Source: Amyloporia xantha
Lineage: Eukaryota > Basidiomycota > Agaricomycetes > Polyporales > Adustoporiaceae
Length of the DNA stretch: 64,000 nt
Assembly (NCBI GenBank): GCA_036971615.1
Contig: JAYKKR010000025.1
Location: 1 to 64,000 of the forward strand
Reading direction: 5' to 3'
Part shown: positions 1-12,014 of the stretch, piece after piece
Numbering within the stretch: the first letter of the stretch is position 1
Layout of the letters: every line of letters begins with the position of its first letter
Translations under genes and position numbers: made by a program
Notes under the pieces: model-generated
Database searches by the model: none
Told to the model about the DNA's origin: nothing
The model's input: the letters and a program-made list of their open reading frames with translations, nothing else

Positions 1-458
1 GTCCGGAACGTGCACTCACTTCGCCCCAGTTCACGGCCTCTGACTTGACCTTCCGTGTCATTGCACCCGCGTCCTGCATAGTCATATCAGGATATGAATA
101 TATCGGCTAAAGCGAAAAATCAATACGTAGAAACGTTACCTAGCTCAAGCTGAAGACAGGAAGCCATACTCTCCTCACTGGCTTCCGTCGTTTGTTTCCC
201 GAACTGCACGGAAACATCCCGCGGAAACCTTGATGCTAGAGGTAAAATTATGCTCAGCTGGTATTCAGTGCACCGAGGCATCGGTGACCTACTCTGCTAG
301 CCAGGAATAAAGACCTTGTCTCCCTGAACGACTCGACAAGCTTCTCTGCGTGGCGGATCGGCAGTGTCTTTGCTACTCGGGCTCAAAAAACATATCCACA
401 TCTTTTTCTTGTTCGCATTATTCCTTGCAAGCCTTTGGTGACAAACGAGTCATCTAAG

Positions 459-1013
459 ATGTCGAGGTCTGGATACAGCCCGGGTTGTGACCGGTCACCA
501 GATAGAACTAGCCCTTTGCATCGCCGCCCACTCGACTTGATACATCCATGTCCAGACGGTGAGTAAATCCTTCTCCTTCTCGTCTCGCCCCTAATCACTA
601 CTCCAGATCACTCCGATTCACGATATATATGCGGTGTTCTGTTGGCTTGTGAGAGGTTTCAGGACCACGCAGACGACTTTCCACAAATCCCCTGTAGCAT
701 ATCCTTTTCCATTCCGCCTCCGCTTTTGTCTGCAGATATGGCAAGCTATTTTACCCTCCGCCAACAGGCTTCGTCCTCCCAAACCATTTCCACGCGCCAA
801 GATGAAGGGCGACAACTGACTACTCTCGACCTTCAAGTCGGCGATCACTCCATCTACATCTTCCCCGTTCCCTCCTCCGCACCTCCTAGTCCTGCACCCT
901 CTCTCTTTTCGCCCGCAACATCTTTTGATGATTCCTTATCCCCCGTCTTCTCTCCCTCCTCACCTATAGCTGTGTACCGCATCATGGACCTGCTCCATTG
1001 CTTCTCCCTCTAG
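459..1013 (+). CDS. Hypothetical 168-residue protein, two exons
   Basis: I do not recognise the family. An ATG at 459 opens exon 1 (459-558), followed by a 48-bp intron with GTGAGT donor and CCAG acceptor (559-606) and exon 2 (607-1013). The spliced length, 507 nt, is a whole number of codons and the frame stays open across the junction, ending at TAG. The C-terminal third is rich in Ser and Pro. No signal peptide, membrane segment or known motif is visible. The AT-rich sequence after the stop looks like a fungal 3' untranslated region. The in-frame intron and unbroken reading frame are the only support; conservation is untested. Confidence 0.45.
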
Positions 1014-2060
1014 GGCTTCTGCTATCTCTGTTCCCCTCCTCTTCTCTTTCTTTCTTTATATTATATTCTCTCTGCTACTTGTATCATAGAACGGATATGC
1101 TCGTCGGTTGAGTAGCTCTCTCCCATATACGTTAATAAATCCATAGATAATAGAATAACATCGGAACCTACGACCCTCAGTGACACCAGTCTGGAACAAT
1201 ACTATTTTCCGAAACGCAGTGCCAGCTTTTGATGGTGCTATCGTAGGTGTGGGCCGTCAAATCTACATGTGAATGAAATTCAGAGCACAGCACAGATACG
1301 GGAATGCGTGTACATCGATATTGTGACCATGACAAGTACGAGTGTCATCGAGCCGTCGAATAATGAGAGTGCAAGATATATGAGAACAAGAAGGTAAGCC
1401 ATACGTTAGGAGAACGACCTCTCCGATTCAGACGGTAGCACCCGTGGTGAAAAGGGACGGCCCATCGCAATACTGGACGCTGAAGCTGTCAATGAAAAGT
1501 AAGACCAGCGTGGCGGATGAAGGGCGAGTGCTCTGAGTTCTTATGAATATTAGCTCTTGTCTGAAGATCTCCGTTCATATCATACATCTGTCCCTCAGAC
1601 GCGATGATCGCCATGATGGTCACTTCCATACCGAAGCACATACTCCGCACTCACCGCAACGTTTCCCTATTGCAGACTGAGGCCTGACCATCTGCATCGT
1701 TGGTCTCTTGTGACGCTTCCGGCTGGTTTCTCTTACACGTTTACACCACAAGGAGATTTAAACATACCTTCATTGTAAGTCAGTACATTTGTATTCACGT
1801 ATAATACGTGCCAGAGGAGCAATTGTGCCAGCAGCGCCGACTGGTCTGCTTCTGTGCATATGCCACAGTCCATGACTTTAAACAAACGCTGTTTACTCCT
1901 AATACAATATGTTGTGCCCGGTCGATTGAATGGGAATCATTACTGTCAATTGGCAGTGAGCGTCCAAACGTATCAAACAGTGGACATGAGATGGAAGCCT
2001 ACGGTAAGAAGACGTAACACACAGTGTACGTCTTGATGACGTTGGCAGAGAACCTAGAAG
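1014..2060. other. Intergenic, no gene recognised
   Basis: AT-rich 3'-flank-like sequence is followed by short unconvincing reading frames. I see no conserved protein, RNA gene or repeat here. Confidence 0.4.
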
Positions 2061-2905
2061 CTAAGAGTCGGACATTAGACATGCCCCATAGTGACAGCTC
2101 GTGAGCAGGTACAGAGCAGACGCGTGATCACGCCCGCGCGCATTGTACCGCATGCCCTCCAGCTCTCGGATCTCCTCTTCGCTCTGCTCCGCCCACCGGC
2201 GCACACTGTACACAAACCACGTCAAACCACCGGCGATACTCCACCACGCAACGTCCGGCCAGGTACGCGAGACAAGTAATGCAAGAACCGGTGCAACTGC
2301 GGGCGCAATTAACGTGAAGGGATGAGCGAAGGGGAGTGGAAGCGCTAGGAAGAGGTCGAACGGAGATGGCAGCGGGGAGAGCGTACGAAGAATTGGATGT
2401 GAGGGTGGCAAGAGAAGAAGGATGAGGTTAAGTCGCAGGATAATGTGCACGACGGCTAGAAACGTAGGAAATGGGACTGGCTGCGCTGGGCGTGGTGGTA
2501 CGGAAGTAGAGCATATAGTGGAGACTCTTTGTCTTCTTTGAGCAGGTAGATGAGATGTCTAGCGAGCGTCGACCATATATGTACAGAGAATTAGTTGGAC
2601 ATCGACCGAAGTAGATTTCTAATGAGACCCACAGTACACATGACAGGCCGACGACGACCTGGACAAGAAAGAGATACTGGGTAACCGCAGCATCACTTTG
2701 TTGGCGGAGACTTTGTATAAAGCTCCTCCTCTGGTATGGAGTGCAATGTGGGTACCCAATAAGATGAAACTAGATGTTCTACGTACCTTGTTCATCCAAT
2801 ATGTGATCGTCCTCAGACTCGTCGTCGGAGAATCTAAAGGGAATCCTTTGGCGAAGAGATATTCCGAGAGGTATTACTGGGTCCCAGGGCCAGTCTTGTA
2901 GTCAA
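2061..2905 (-). pseudogene. Small multi-membrane-segment protein, probably frameshifted
   Basis: On the minus strand an exon near 2900-2790 encodes an acidic segment (SDDESEDDHILDEQ). It is followed by an intron with GTACGT donor and then by membrane-like sequence (QYLFLVQVVVGLSCVLWVS). The final exon (about 2450-2061) has two hydrophobic stretches, one around LRLNLILLLLPPSHP, and ends in a charged tail with RRWAEQSEEEIRELEGMRYN. The segment with LYALLPYHHAQ and the segment with FPTFLAVVHII lie in different frames near 2480, so one indel seems to break the gene. It is divergent from the RIO1 relic, with about 170 bp between the two upstream regions. Function unknown; similar small fungal membrane proteins of unknown role are the only guess I can offer. 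Confidence 0.4.
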
Positions 2906-3172
2906 ACCACCTCAACTTCAGTACCTTGCAGTAGTAGTTTGTCGAGTTTCGTATTCGCCCGAGACTCGAAAGAGAGTCGTAGTAACGCTATATGGCAAGA
3001 GCCCACCTTCGACGCGCGTTTCCCTTCATGACGGTCACGTGCAGCCAATCAGATCGCGGTGGCGGGAATCTTCTGCTTTTCGACTATTGCACTCGAAGAA
3101 TTACACCCCTATATCTGCTCACCACCCTCTCGTGTCCACGATCGCCATAATCCTATTTGTGATTTGAATACA

Positions 3173-4757
3173 ATGTCCTCGAACCCTCAGCCTATTCACG
3201 AGGACATCCAAGAGGGCCAATTCGACGACGCTCCAGATGATGCAGGCATAGCCGCGCCAACCAATCCTCGCGAAGGCCACGCCTTCATCGACGAAGACAG
3301 CATCCTCGAATGGTCCTCAGAGAGTGAGCACGAAGATGACGAAGAGGCGGATGCCTTCGATGCAGAGGAAGACAACATGGAGGCCGCCGCCTTCGACACC
3401 CTCCGCGCAGAAGACGAGGACTGGGAGATCGCTGAACGAGGTACGCCTGGCTCACGCTTTACTCCCGCAAGCCGAACGAACAGCCCATGTAGACTTCACA
3501 AAGCAGTATAACCGTCTGAAGCAGCACGTCGCCGTCCGTACGGGCGCAGCACAAGGGGTGACTTCCTCAATGAACACTCGTTCTGCCTTGGCCTCTCTTC
3601 CCGCCGTTAATCGCCCACGGCAGGGAGAAACCCTCCGCTACGGCCACCACAAACGCGAAGGACAAGGCAATTGATCAGCTCCAGGCGCTGTCCAAGTAGT
3701 CCTCGCGCATTCGCAATATCGATATGCACTACGATCTGGGAGTGGGCGTAAACAGGAAGGGCCCTTCCACCACGGCGAATATGAAGGACAAGAGCGATTG
3801 GGCTACGAATGAGCAGGTCCTCGATCCTAGAACGCGGATTATTTTGTTCAAGATGATTGGTCGCGGGTTGATATTTGAAGTGAATGGATGTGTTAGTACC
3901 GGCAAGGAGGTTCGTGCAGTTTCAGATTTCTCCAAAATAGAATATTTATCTCTTCTATTGGCAATCAGGCCAACGTGTACCACGCGCTCACACCAGAGAG
4001 GAAACACCTCGCTCTCAAAATATACAAGACGTCGATCCTCGTCTTTAAGGATCGCGACAAGTACGTAACAGGAGAGTTCCGTTTCAGAAGAGGATATAGG
4101 TATGCCCTGCTTTTCCACTACTAAGGAACCTGGCAAGGCGCTCATTATCGCAGCCGACACAATCCGCGTAAGATGGTCCGCCTCTGGGCAGAAAAGGAAA
4201 TGCGGAATTTGAAACGGCTACGTACGGCTGGCATACCTTGTCCGGAGCCCGTAGAAGTACGCGAAAATGTACTAGTCATGAGTTTCGTCGGTGACAAGGA
4301 CGGATGGTAAGTGGTACTGGAGCACTGCCGGAAGTGAATTGACTCCTCACCACACCGTAGGGCATCCCCACGCTTGAAGGATGCTGAGATTCCAGAGACA
4401 GCTTTTTTCGAGCTTTACATCGAGCTGCTCCTGATCACACGGAAAATGTTCCCTAGAGTGCAGGCTGGTTCATGCCGACCTGTCTGAATACAACATACTT
4501 TATCATGTTCCAGAATCGACACTGCCATCATCCGACGCTGTCCCTCCAGAGCAACCTGCAGCCGGACCGACGGCCCACTTGGAAACACCTGAGCAAGCCT
4601 CTCATGCAGAAGCAAATGCTGACCCATCCAAGAGAGGCCATCTATACATTATTGATGTCTCCCAGTCAGTAGAACACGACCACCCGCACGCTCTTCGACT
4701 TCCTCCGTGCCGACTTGCGGAACATCGAGGATTTCTTCTCGAGGCGTGCCGTCTGCA
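3173..4757 (+). pseudogene. RIO1: RIO1-type atypical protein kinase, broken copy
   Basis: RIO1 is a cytoplasmic atypical kinase/ATPase for late 40S ribosome maturation. The relic starts at ATG 3173 with the acidic N-terminus, then shows the conserved order: [81 protein letters not shown], the catalytic loop LVHADLSEYNIL and the metal-binding IIDVSQSVE. Introns with good GT-AG borders sit at 3441-3492, 3910-3968, 4100-4153 and 4307-4360. It is not functional as it stands: a 1-bp frameshift near 3630, a TAG where Tyr is expected near 3699, a frameshift just before LVHAD near 4455, and another after DHPHA near 4690. Family-conserved residues are also changed (GLISEV to GLIFEV, SDRATN to SDWATN). 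The C-terminal part after the DFFSRR motif is lost. Retained introns mean DNA-level duplication, not retroposition. Confidence 0.85.
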
Positions 4758-6090
4758 GGAGTGGCCAACTATGTCGGGCCAGTGGGGACAACTCTCATAG
4801 ACGAAAAATATTCCGTAAGGTAGGACCTTTCTATCAGATAGCTAACCATATTACAAAATTCAGGGTACATCATATCTCCATAGAAATAAAACGACCAAAT
4901 CGGCAGGACCAAGCTCCAAGCCTTACCGTCAGCCATCAAGGCTCGTGAATACTGGAGGAGGCCGCCAGGGCTTTTGACAAGCGGAGTACTAGGACCTTGT
5001 CTGAGAAGGGGAATATCAGATCGAAACGACAGCTGAAAGCAATAACAGCCAGCATTTACCTTGTCTAGTTCCACAATGGAATCGCAATGCCGCCGCTGAT
5101 AAAGTTCGACTTGCTAGCCACAATTGGATCCTCGACTTTGTACGTACTATTCCCCTCACTGTACGTAGACTGATAACCAGATGACAGGCCATTTTGAACG
5201 ACTCAATCTGCATGGTCCGATCGCAGGTCACCTGATGGGTACAAAACCCTGGTATTTCTGATTGGGCTATGGCCGGCCTCCCAGCCTGGTGCGCATGGCG
5301 CTATCATTTTCTCTTTCCTGATAATTTTAATTCCTCATTGACATGTGTAGTTGTAAGGCCATGACTATGCACCTTCTGGGCATAACAGCAAGATGCATAT
5401 GCGAATAGGGCCAGGCAGCATCCGAGTCAGTCTGTTTATGCACGTGGAGTCTGCTTGGGTGACACAGCTGTGATCCTTTAGAGATGTGATAAATCCCATC
5501 TCCGACATTCCCAGACTTTCTGACAGTTAGACCTAACGAGTCCTGCGAGGCCCTTAAGCGGCCCTTCCCCGACCGATCCACCACTAGATGTGACATTTCG
5601 CTGTCGCCAGTTACAAGCGCTGTTGTACGTGATGTACCTTTACGTTACGGTCCATGGGTCACTTAACTTCACTTCTTAACTGATTAGCCATGTAGGAGAC
5701 AAAGGCAAACATGAGCAGCGATATGTCGGCTTCTCTGGACAATGCATATGGACGTGAAGCACACGCCCATGCCCATCCTTCTCCGAGTGGACACCATAGT
5801 GATACCGTTGGGACAGATTCACCAAGGTACAACGTGAGGTATCCAGACCTCCGGCTGTTGGCTGGTGGGCTCGGCAAGTCATACATTTCGACCCGCGGGG
5901 GGAGAGGACAGTCCTGGGCCTTATAACATCCGACGTCATCTCAGCTCGTCTCTCCCTTTTGTTAGAACGAAGGTTTACGGTCCTTATACCTTTGAGAGTA
6001 AGGCTCTGAGGATTCACCGGGGTCGTTCTGCGCTGCACTGTTTTGCTTGCACTTGTCTCTGTTCTTTTCGGTAATACCACCGATGCGAAC
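4758..6090. other. No gene recognised
   Basis: Short open stretches occur on both strands but none gives a recognisable protein or a consistent exon chain. A plus-strand stretch near 4960-5060 looks faintly protein-like (RAFDKRSTRTLSEKGN) but is broken by stops. The region probably holds decayed gene remnants. Confidence 0.3.
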
Positions 6091-6376
6091 GTTGACCCCT
6101 CACCCTTCTGCAGGGGACTTCTTCCCGGCCGTGTTCAACTGTCCACACGGCGTAGAGCGGCTCGGCGCGCTCGGGGATGGCGGGCAGCGGGTCTTCCGCC
6201 TCTCACGGATCGTGGACAAGCCGGATTGTGTGATCTATTCATTCGGTAGGTCTCGCGTTTTTCTCGTCATGTCTCACTTCCCGGCCCTCCAGTCTCATAC
6301 GTTCCACCCCAGGCCTGGACTGGGAGTCGTCCTTCGAGGCGGAGCTCCTGTTGTGGACATAGCACCGAAGAATTGA
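6091..6376 (+). pseudogene. Methyltransferase-like (METTL24/Methyltransf_21-type) fragment
   Basis: An exon encodes FFPAVFNCPHGVERLGALGD followed by GGQRVFRLSRIVDKPDCVIYSFG. A GTAGGTCT donor at about 6246 and an acceptor near 6313 lead to LDWESSFEAELL. This resembles the start of the SAM-binding domain of basidiomycete METTL24-like methyltransferases, in which a conserved G(D)GGK-type motif precedes a CVIYSFGI strand. Here the run ends in a stop after about 12 more residues and the rest of the domain (SAM-binding acidic residue, later strands) is missing. No good start codon or 5' exon is visible. Family assignment rests on remembered motif similarity. Confidence 0.5.
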
Positions 6377-6960
6377 AATCTACGTGGCTACCACTTCCAC
6401 CGAATGAGATGGATGAGAACGCTGAACTCGAAGCGTTGGAAAGCCAACTGCGCGATCTTGATGTTAATCCCGAAAGTCCAACTTAGCGCTGAAACGGCAT
6501 CCATAGCATCTTCGTACTGGGCTGCATCTGCTGCCTCTTCCTATTCCGGCGCACGTCCGAACACCCAGGGAACAAACACTCCTGTTGATCTACAGAAACC
6601 GCATTCCAACCTAGAGGCGCGCCTGCATCCCTTCTGGTGCTCTGCCCTCTCCGTTCAGACAGTTCGTGTCTAGGTCTTGGCCAGTGATCCCGCATCGCAT
6701 GAGTCTGACGGCAATGCCACGGACGATCGCTTGCGACGGCCCCTCGTTCAGCGACCTGGTGACTGCTGCCCACGGATCATTCCAAGTGAAACTGCATGTC
6801 GGCTGGAAGAATCTGCGCGCTCCTACAAAGGGAACACAATATCTCATTTCCTGAGTGCCAGCTTTTCGTTTTTGCCGAATTTTCCCCACCGCCAGCACCT
6901 CGGACACCAAGTAGCCAAAGGTACCAGCAGTCGACTCCACTCGTTCTCGAGCCCACCGCC

Positions 6961-7490
6961 ATGTCTTCCATATCGATACCCCTCACACAAGCTGCTATCC
7001 GCGTCATATCAAACGTAGACGATACAGTCAAACTGTCCAGTGTCTTGAGCGGCGCAGGTGCGGTGTTCCGTAACATCTTCGTCAAGGACCTGGACGACGG
7101 CATTATATCGGGCATGGCAGAATGGTGTTCAGAGATGTGGAAGCGCGGTGTGCGGTTTCCCGGTGTGGTGAGCAGCTTGTAAGATTCGTATTTTCGCATT
7201 TTCTGCTCCCTTGACTTGTACTATTTTAGTCAAATTCCCCGTTCGAGATACTACCTGTTCTCAAGGAGTTCTTCCAGCTTTGTCGGCTTCCGCCAGGATC
7301 GCCTGCGGTCGTATGGCGGTCCATCGCTGTTCAGCGGGCTGCTCTTGGTCCCTGCTACTCGCAAACGCGGAGGACTAGTGGAAATTCTAAACAACTTCTC
7401 GAGTTCGTCCTCGGTTGGTCACCGAACACATTCCGTGCGACCATATGCGACGGAGGCTTGCCTAAGATGCGCGAGTGCGTTGAAGAGATA
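6961..7490 (+). pseudogene. APP1: App1-type phosphatidate phosphatase catalytic-domain relic
   Basis: App1-family enzymes dephosphorylate phosphatidate at membranes, linked to actin patches and endocytosis. The sequence shows NVDDTVKLSSVLSG, then VFRNIFVKDLDDG, then SEMWKRGVRF. A clean intron follows (7168-7229), and then SNSPFEILPVLKEFFQLCRL. After a 1-bp shift near 7302 the next run is LRSYGGPSLFSGLLLVPATR, continuing KRGGLVEILNNF. These are in the order of the conserved C-terminal catalytic domain (DUF2183). Three changes break it: the DxDxT motif reads NVDDT, so the nucleophilic first Asp is Asn; the expected RFHYVSNSPFE reads RFPGVSNSPFE; and the frame shifts. The region after the ILNNF motif is lost. 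Upstream sequence (about 6440-6860) may hold more decayed exons. Confidence 0.8.
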
Positions 7491-9230
7491 CGATTATGCA
7501 GAGTTTGACTTCCTAGTTTTGGTCGTCTCTCTCTACTTGCTAGTCTCTCTATTTTACTGATTGGCCTCATCTCCTCATCTCCCATTCACTCCTTCTGTTC
7601 TCTACTTGAGAGTCCCCTACCTGCCGCCGTATCCTGTCTACTCATGAAGACGTCTTGTTTCTCGAAACGCGTCTCCTCGCCGCCTAATGGCGACTATTTT
7701 GCCGGACTCAGGTATCTCGAGTTCTGACTGGCAGATGTTCGGACAGAGTGGGGCATGCTCAGAAAAGATAGAGAAGGAATGTGAGTGCCTTTTAAGCCTT
7801 CGTCTGAACACCTTCGAGCCTCCTAGACGTCCTTTGCCAGTCATCGCGCCCGACGACAAATTTCGAAATTTGTGTCCATAGCCCCTGCACGATGCACAGG
7901 GACCGCAAATTGCGGACGCGAGCGGATGTTCACAGTCCGGGTATGAAGCTGTGCGAACGCACAGCGCGTGCTTGACAATGATCAAGCTTACCAATACTCT
8001 CCACCGGGTGTCTCCGAAATCGCGCAGAAGCTCAGGAAGAGCTTTGGACAGGGCACGGGGAGCCTCACCGTTTGGATATGAGTTACTATCGTCGACGGAC
8101 TTTGGCAATCCATTTACAAGATAGCATGAATACATCAACACATTCCGCAAGTCCAGCGAGGAGCATTCCGTGCCATTGATATATTGTCTCTGGGAGTTCT
8201 TCTATAGCAAGCTTACAAACACAGCACTGCCGTTAAATGTATGTATGAGATTACCCGTCATATTTATCCATGAATATTTACTTATTCAGCGCATTATTCT
8301 GAAGTCAGTTGTCCTCAATAAGGTCTACCCTCGAGTCTCACCACACCGCCAAGTGCTGCTGATAGACGACATCCGAGATCAAGGTTTCTGACCGTGTCCA
8401 CCCTGCTAAATAGAGGGGATGGGGGCTCACGAGTTAGCGTCTTATATGATATGGCCCGATGATTGTCCTCAAGATATGGACTTCTGATTTGCATTACTCA
8501 GTCAATACCTCTCGTCAATTGACCTCTGACAGCACACTTGGTCTAACTGGTGTTGCTGTTGGGCAATCTGTCATTATAACAGCTTGGATTTCGCCATACA
8601 GACATTGAGTGAGGTACAGTATGTAAAAGTAAAGCGTGCAAGAAGCTTAGAGCGCATCTATCTTGGGGTCATTAACCGCCGGCGGGGTGCTGATCCCAGT
8701 CTCGTCTGCGGACTCGAGGTCGGGCACACACCTTTCGTGCGGATCATGTGAGTAATTCTGCAGAGGTCCGTCGTCGCCAATGGTGAATGTCTGCATCTAA
8801 TGAGGTGATTATCACCACGAGCGAGCTGAATTCGAAACTTGAGGTTAATGTCCCGGTGCGCTTGCGTAGCCTTTCAAACTCCGTGGTGGCGCAACACGCA
8901 CGTGATCGCTCCCGCGCACAGACACGTCTAAGTCCCTCTCTTGCGTAGCTTATGTAACGCGATGTTCTTCAGCTGTGTTCCCTAAGTCTCGATATATTCT
9001 TTGTATTCGGTTTGTTCTACATGGAATAAAACTAAATCTAGGATAGAGCCGTTGCCGTCGCATGCGCGCGCGCCGACGTGCGCGCCCTACCTGTACTGGT
9101 AGCCGTGGCCATGAGCGTGGCTCGAACACGTGATCGGACGCGTTGAAGTGACGGAGAGGCTGGTGCCACTCAATGCATGTGACTTTCCGCTCGCTTCTTT
9201 GGTGAACTTCTTTGATCCTATCTCATCCGA
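7491..9230. other. No gene recognised
   Basis: A short stretch near 7690-7760 (frame with LADVRTEWGMLRKDREGM) looks protein-like but stands alone and is interrupted by a stop. The rest gives no recognisable coding or RNA feature. Confidence 0.3.
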
Positions 9231-9930
9231 ATGTCGAAGACGTGCACGCAATGCCATGCTGAGAAGGTGCTTTCAGAATTCGCACTTTCGGGCTAGAGAT
9301 ACCTCCGCTGGGAAAAAAGGTGAGCTTACAGCAAAATGCAAGTCCTGTATGGAGAACGAGAAGAAGAGACGTGCGGGAAAGAAACGCCCAGCCGGGGTTC
9401 TGGAAAATGATGAAGATTCCGATTCTGATGGAGGCCTGGATCTCATATCGTTCGCCGAATTCATCGACATTGTTGCCGAGGGAATAGACAAACATTTTGA
9501 GATCAAGGCCAAAGTTGAGATCGGTGAGTATGTACCAAGTGATGGTGATACCCAGCAGTGCGCTCGCAAGCTTGCAGATTTAATTGGAGAGTATACAATG
9601 TTGCACTGGACGTGAGCTCTATTATTTGTGTCACTAAATAATGTAATCATGTTTTTATTTTGGCAAGCCCCGAAGGCACAAAAAAGAGGAAGCATTCAGA
9701 CATGATAGCGTATTCATGCACTTGTGCACAGTCAAGTAGCAGAGAACACAAGCCGAAGGTTCTCAAAGAGGGTCACAATGCACGTGCCACTCGGCGTATG
9801 GATCGGTTCCCATGTGATGGATGGCTTCACATCTCAATAGCCCCGGGTGCTGATTATGCAATAATCATGCTCAGGCATGACATACAACATGTCGCATATG
9901 TCAATATTGATCTACCTGACCACTGGAATG
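9231..9930 (+). pseudogene. MULE/FAR1-type transposon-associated protein, N-terminal part
   Basis: From ATG 9231 the frame gives MSKTCTQCHAEKVLSEFALS, a CxxC start typical of basidiomycete MULE-transposon proteins. A frameshift near 9290 leads to GELTAKCKSCMENEKKRR, an acidic linker, then IDIVAEGIDKHFEIKAKVEI. An intron with GTGAGC donor and AAG acceptor (9612-9667) joins in frame to SCTCAQSSSREHKPKVLKEG, MDRFPCDGWLHISIAPG, and HDIQHVAYVNIDLPDHW, which matches the FAR1-like zinc-binding region that precedes the MULE transposase core. The DDE transposase domain is absent: similarity stops at about 9930, 250 bp before the solo LTR. Apart from the single early frameshift the frame is open for about 630 bp. 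Confidence 0.6.
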
Positions 9931-10185
9931 TTAGAGTAGACGCTCGCGCGCTAAGTGCCGTAGTACAAACACGTACATACACGGCCAGCGCGATCTGCGA
10001 CGGCCTCCTTCGTATACATTGCTTGCTTCCGCGACTTCTCGTGAGCCTTAGGTGTCGGTGTCGGTGTCTGCGCTATCTCGTGCCCTCTCGCTTCTCATCT
10101 TTGTGCTCTCTCAGATCTCATCTTCCATTCATTTTGCTGACATGGAAGGAGTATATTCAGCTACATGCGAAGTCCCAAACTCCAG

Positions 10186-11100
10186 TGATAGGTACTTGAG
10201 GCTTCTGTGCTCAGAAACGGCTCACTACGCCAGCTCTACATCTTCGATTGGACACTCGACTCACTCGATCATCTTCAACGCTCTCCGATTGCTTCTATCA
10301 GCTTCGATCATCTCCGATCATTTCGATTCTTCAACTCGATCTCCGATACCTTTGATGTTCCTACGATGCTTCGACACGATGCTCCGACACTTCGACATTT
10401 CGAGACATTCCTTCAAAGAAGCCTAGCCATTTCGAGCGAACAATAGAGCAGCAGGAGAACGCATGTATCACTTCGTGCCACTCCGAGTCCCTCGGCCATT
10501 CGATCTTCGAGCCTAATATAGAAATCAGTGACATCATTAGACAATGCAAGCCACTCGTACTAGTGTGTCACTCCCAATTAGTTGTAGATTGTTCTGAGTA
10601 GTAGTATAAAATCTTCTCTTAGCTATCTCTTTCAATATGTTATATTCCACCCAGTTTTCCCCTCAGTGCAGAGCTCTTAAGTCGAGTTCGTCTCAGTTCC
10701 TCTCTAGAGCCTCGATTACGCTCGAGTGTTCGACTACACTTCGATTCTACTACAACTACGCCTATGCTTCACTTCGACTCCCTACGGTGATCCTCCGATT
10801 CTATCACGACACTCTTCGATTCTTCTACAACTTGCTTCGATATTTACTCCAATTTCCTTCGATTCTTTGATATTTTGACTGCGCTCCGACACCACGATCC
10901 TTCGAGACCTTTTGACCTTCCTTCAACATACTTCGAGTCCTTCGAGTATTCTCCGTATGCCTTCGAGACGCTGCTTCGCATTCGCCGAAATGCAGGACAC
11001 CTTGCTGCTAACTCCCTCACACCTAGACCTTTCCTATTACGATTCCTTTGCCCTTTTGTTCGCACCTTGTGCAGGGGTTAGGGTTTTGTAGGTCGTATCA
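10186..11100 (+). repeat. Solo LTR, TGATA...TATCA family, copy 1
   Basis: The block begins TGATAGG and ends GGTCGTATCA, giving TGATA/TATCA inverted ends. Its 3' end (GGGGTTAGGGTTTTGTAGG) and an internal block (GACAATGCAAGCCACTCGTA) match the reverse complement of the block at 34057-35146, so both are copies of one LTR family. Flanks are CCAG and CCGG, an imperfect 4-bp duplication. The internal sequence is rich in TTCGA/TTCGAT words. No second LTR or internal retroelement genes lie next to it. Confidence 0.65.
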
Positions 11101-11341
11101 CCGGGTGAGGTACTGCCCAATATAGTATCTACGTTGAAAAATTGCACTAATTGTTCAATAGATCTGGCGAAACATTGTCCACACTAGTGTTGCCGCAACT
11201 CAGCCAGCCGGCAGCCAGCTGCCGCAGCTGCGGCTTCTGCATGATTATAGCTTAATATGGAAACTCAGCCGCCATTTTCAGCTCACTCAAGCTGTCGGAG
11301 TTAGCTCAAGTTGATGAAGCCGTGTGCCAGCATGCAGCAGG
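11101..11341. other. Left flank of the Copia insertion
   Basis: Non-coding sequence with CAGCCGGCAGCCAGC-type imperfect repeats. The last five bases, GCAGG (11337-11341), are the target site duplicated at 25952-25956. Confidence 0.5.
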
Positions 11342-11645
11342 TGTTGAACGATCAGTTTCCAACTATAGTAGTCGCACTTCCATACTTGGTAGTCAGTACT
11401 TACTCATTTCTATGATGCTCTATGATGTTCCATAGTATGTTCTTGTCTTACTTCATAGGCTCCACTTTCTTACTAAGAAATCTCCACTATGATTTCATTA
11501 TGACTTCATATCTTACTAAGATATTCTATAGGTTTCTAGATATGATTGCTAAGGAGCCTTTCATGCATGTATATAAGCCGGGCCTTACAGCCCACTAGAA
11601 TACAAGACGGATTAGCCTCCTCTCCTCTATAGTCTGTGCTCAACA
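11342..11645 (+). repeat. Copia 5' LTR
   Basis: Begins TGTTGAACG, ends GCTCAACA, with a TATA-like ATATAAGCCGGG about 80 bp before the end that probably marks the transcription start region. Same length as the 3' LTR with a single visible difference. Confidence 0.95.
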
Positions 11646-11669
11646 GGTTATGAGCCCCGCGCTCTAATC
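11646..11669 (+). promoter_or_regulatory. Primer-binding site of the Copia element
   Basis: Immediately after the LTR the sequence reads GGTTATGAGCCCCGCGCT. Copia-type elements prime reverse transcription with an internally cut initiator-tRNA half, and Drosophila copia has GGTTATGGGCCC at the same place. The match is by memory of that motif. Confidence 0.7.
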
Positions 11670-12014
11670 TGTCTGACTACTGTGCAGTCATCTGTCTTCA
11701 CTCTTCTATTTGCGCTTTCTCTTTCTCTTTTGCGCATTTACCCCTTCTATTGCCTTCTTCTTATAAGGCCCCTTAGTAGACTACGTAAGTACACAGTCCT
11801 TAGTTTTGTGACGAACTCTTGGGAGTCTGCACTTCAGTGGGCGGCTCTTAGGAGGTCCAAATCCTCTCCTGGGAATAAGGCAGCTTACGCAAAATAGTCA
11901 AAGGCGTAACAGGGCCCTCAGGCAACTGCGAAGCAAAACTCTGTGGCTCCATAGGTAGCTGTAGATAGAAGTACTATACAGTAGCTAGCTAGGCCTTGGG
12001 CAATACCCTCTGCG
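11670..12014 (+). other. Copia leader remnant
   Basis: This 345-bp stretch lies between the primer-binding site and the inserted transposon. It has no clear gag. It contains two blocks (11827-11850 and 11889-11905) that reappear in the leader of the Ty3-type element on the minus strand near 39.4-39.5 kb. Confidence 0.5.

Noticed and set aside
1..360. Possible minus-strand exons near the left edge
   Set aside because: One splice-like pair borders coding-like codons, but the pieces are short and run off the window, so no gene can be supported.
11070..11085. TTAGGG-like word as a telomere repeat
   Set aside because: Only one copy is present. It belongs to the conserved 3' end of an LTR family that also occurs at 34.07 kb.
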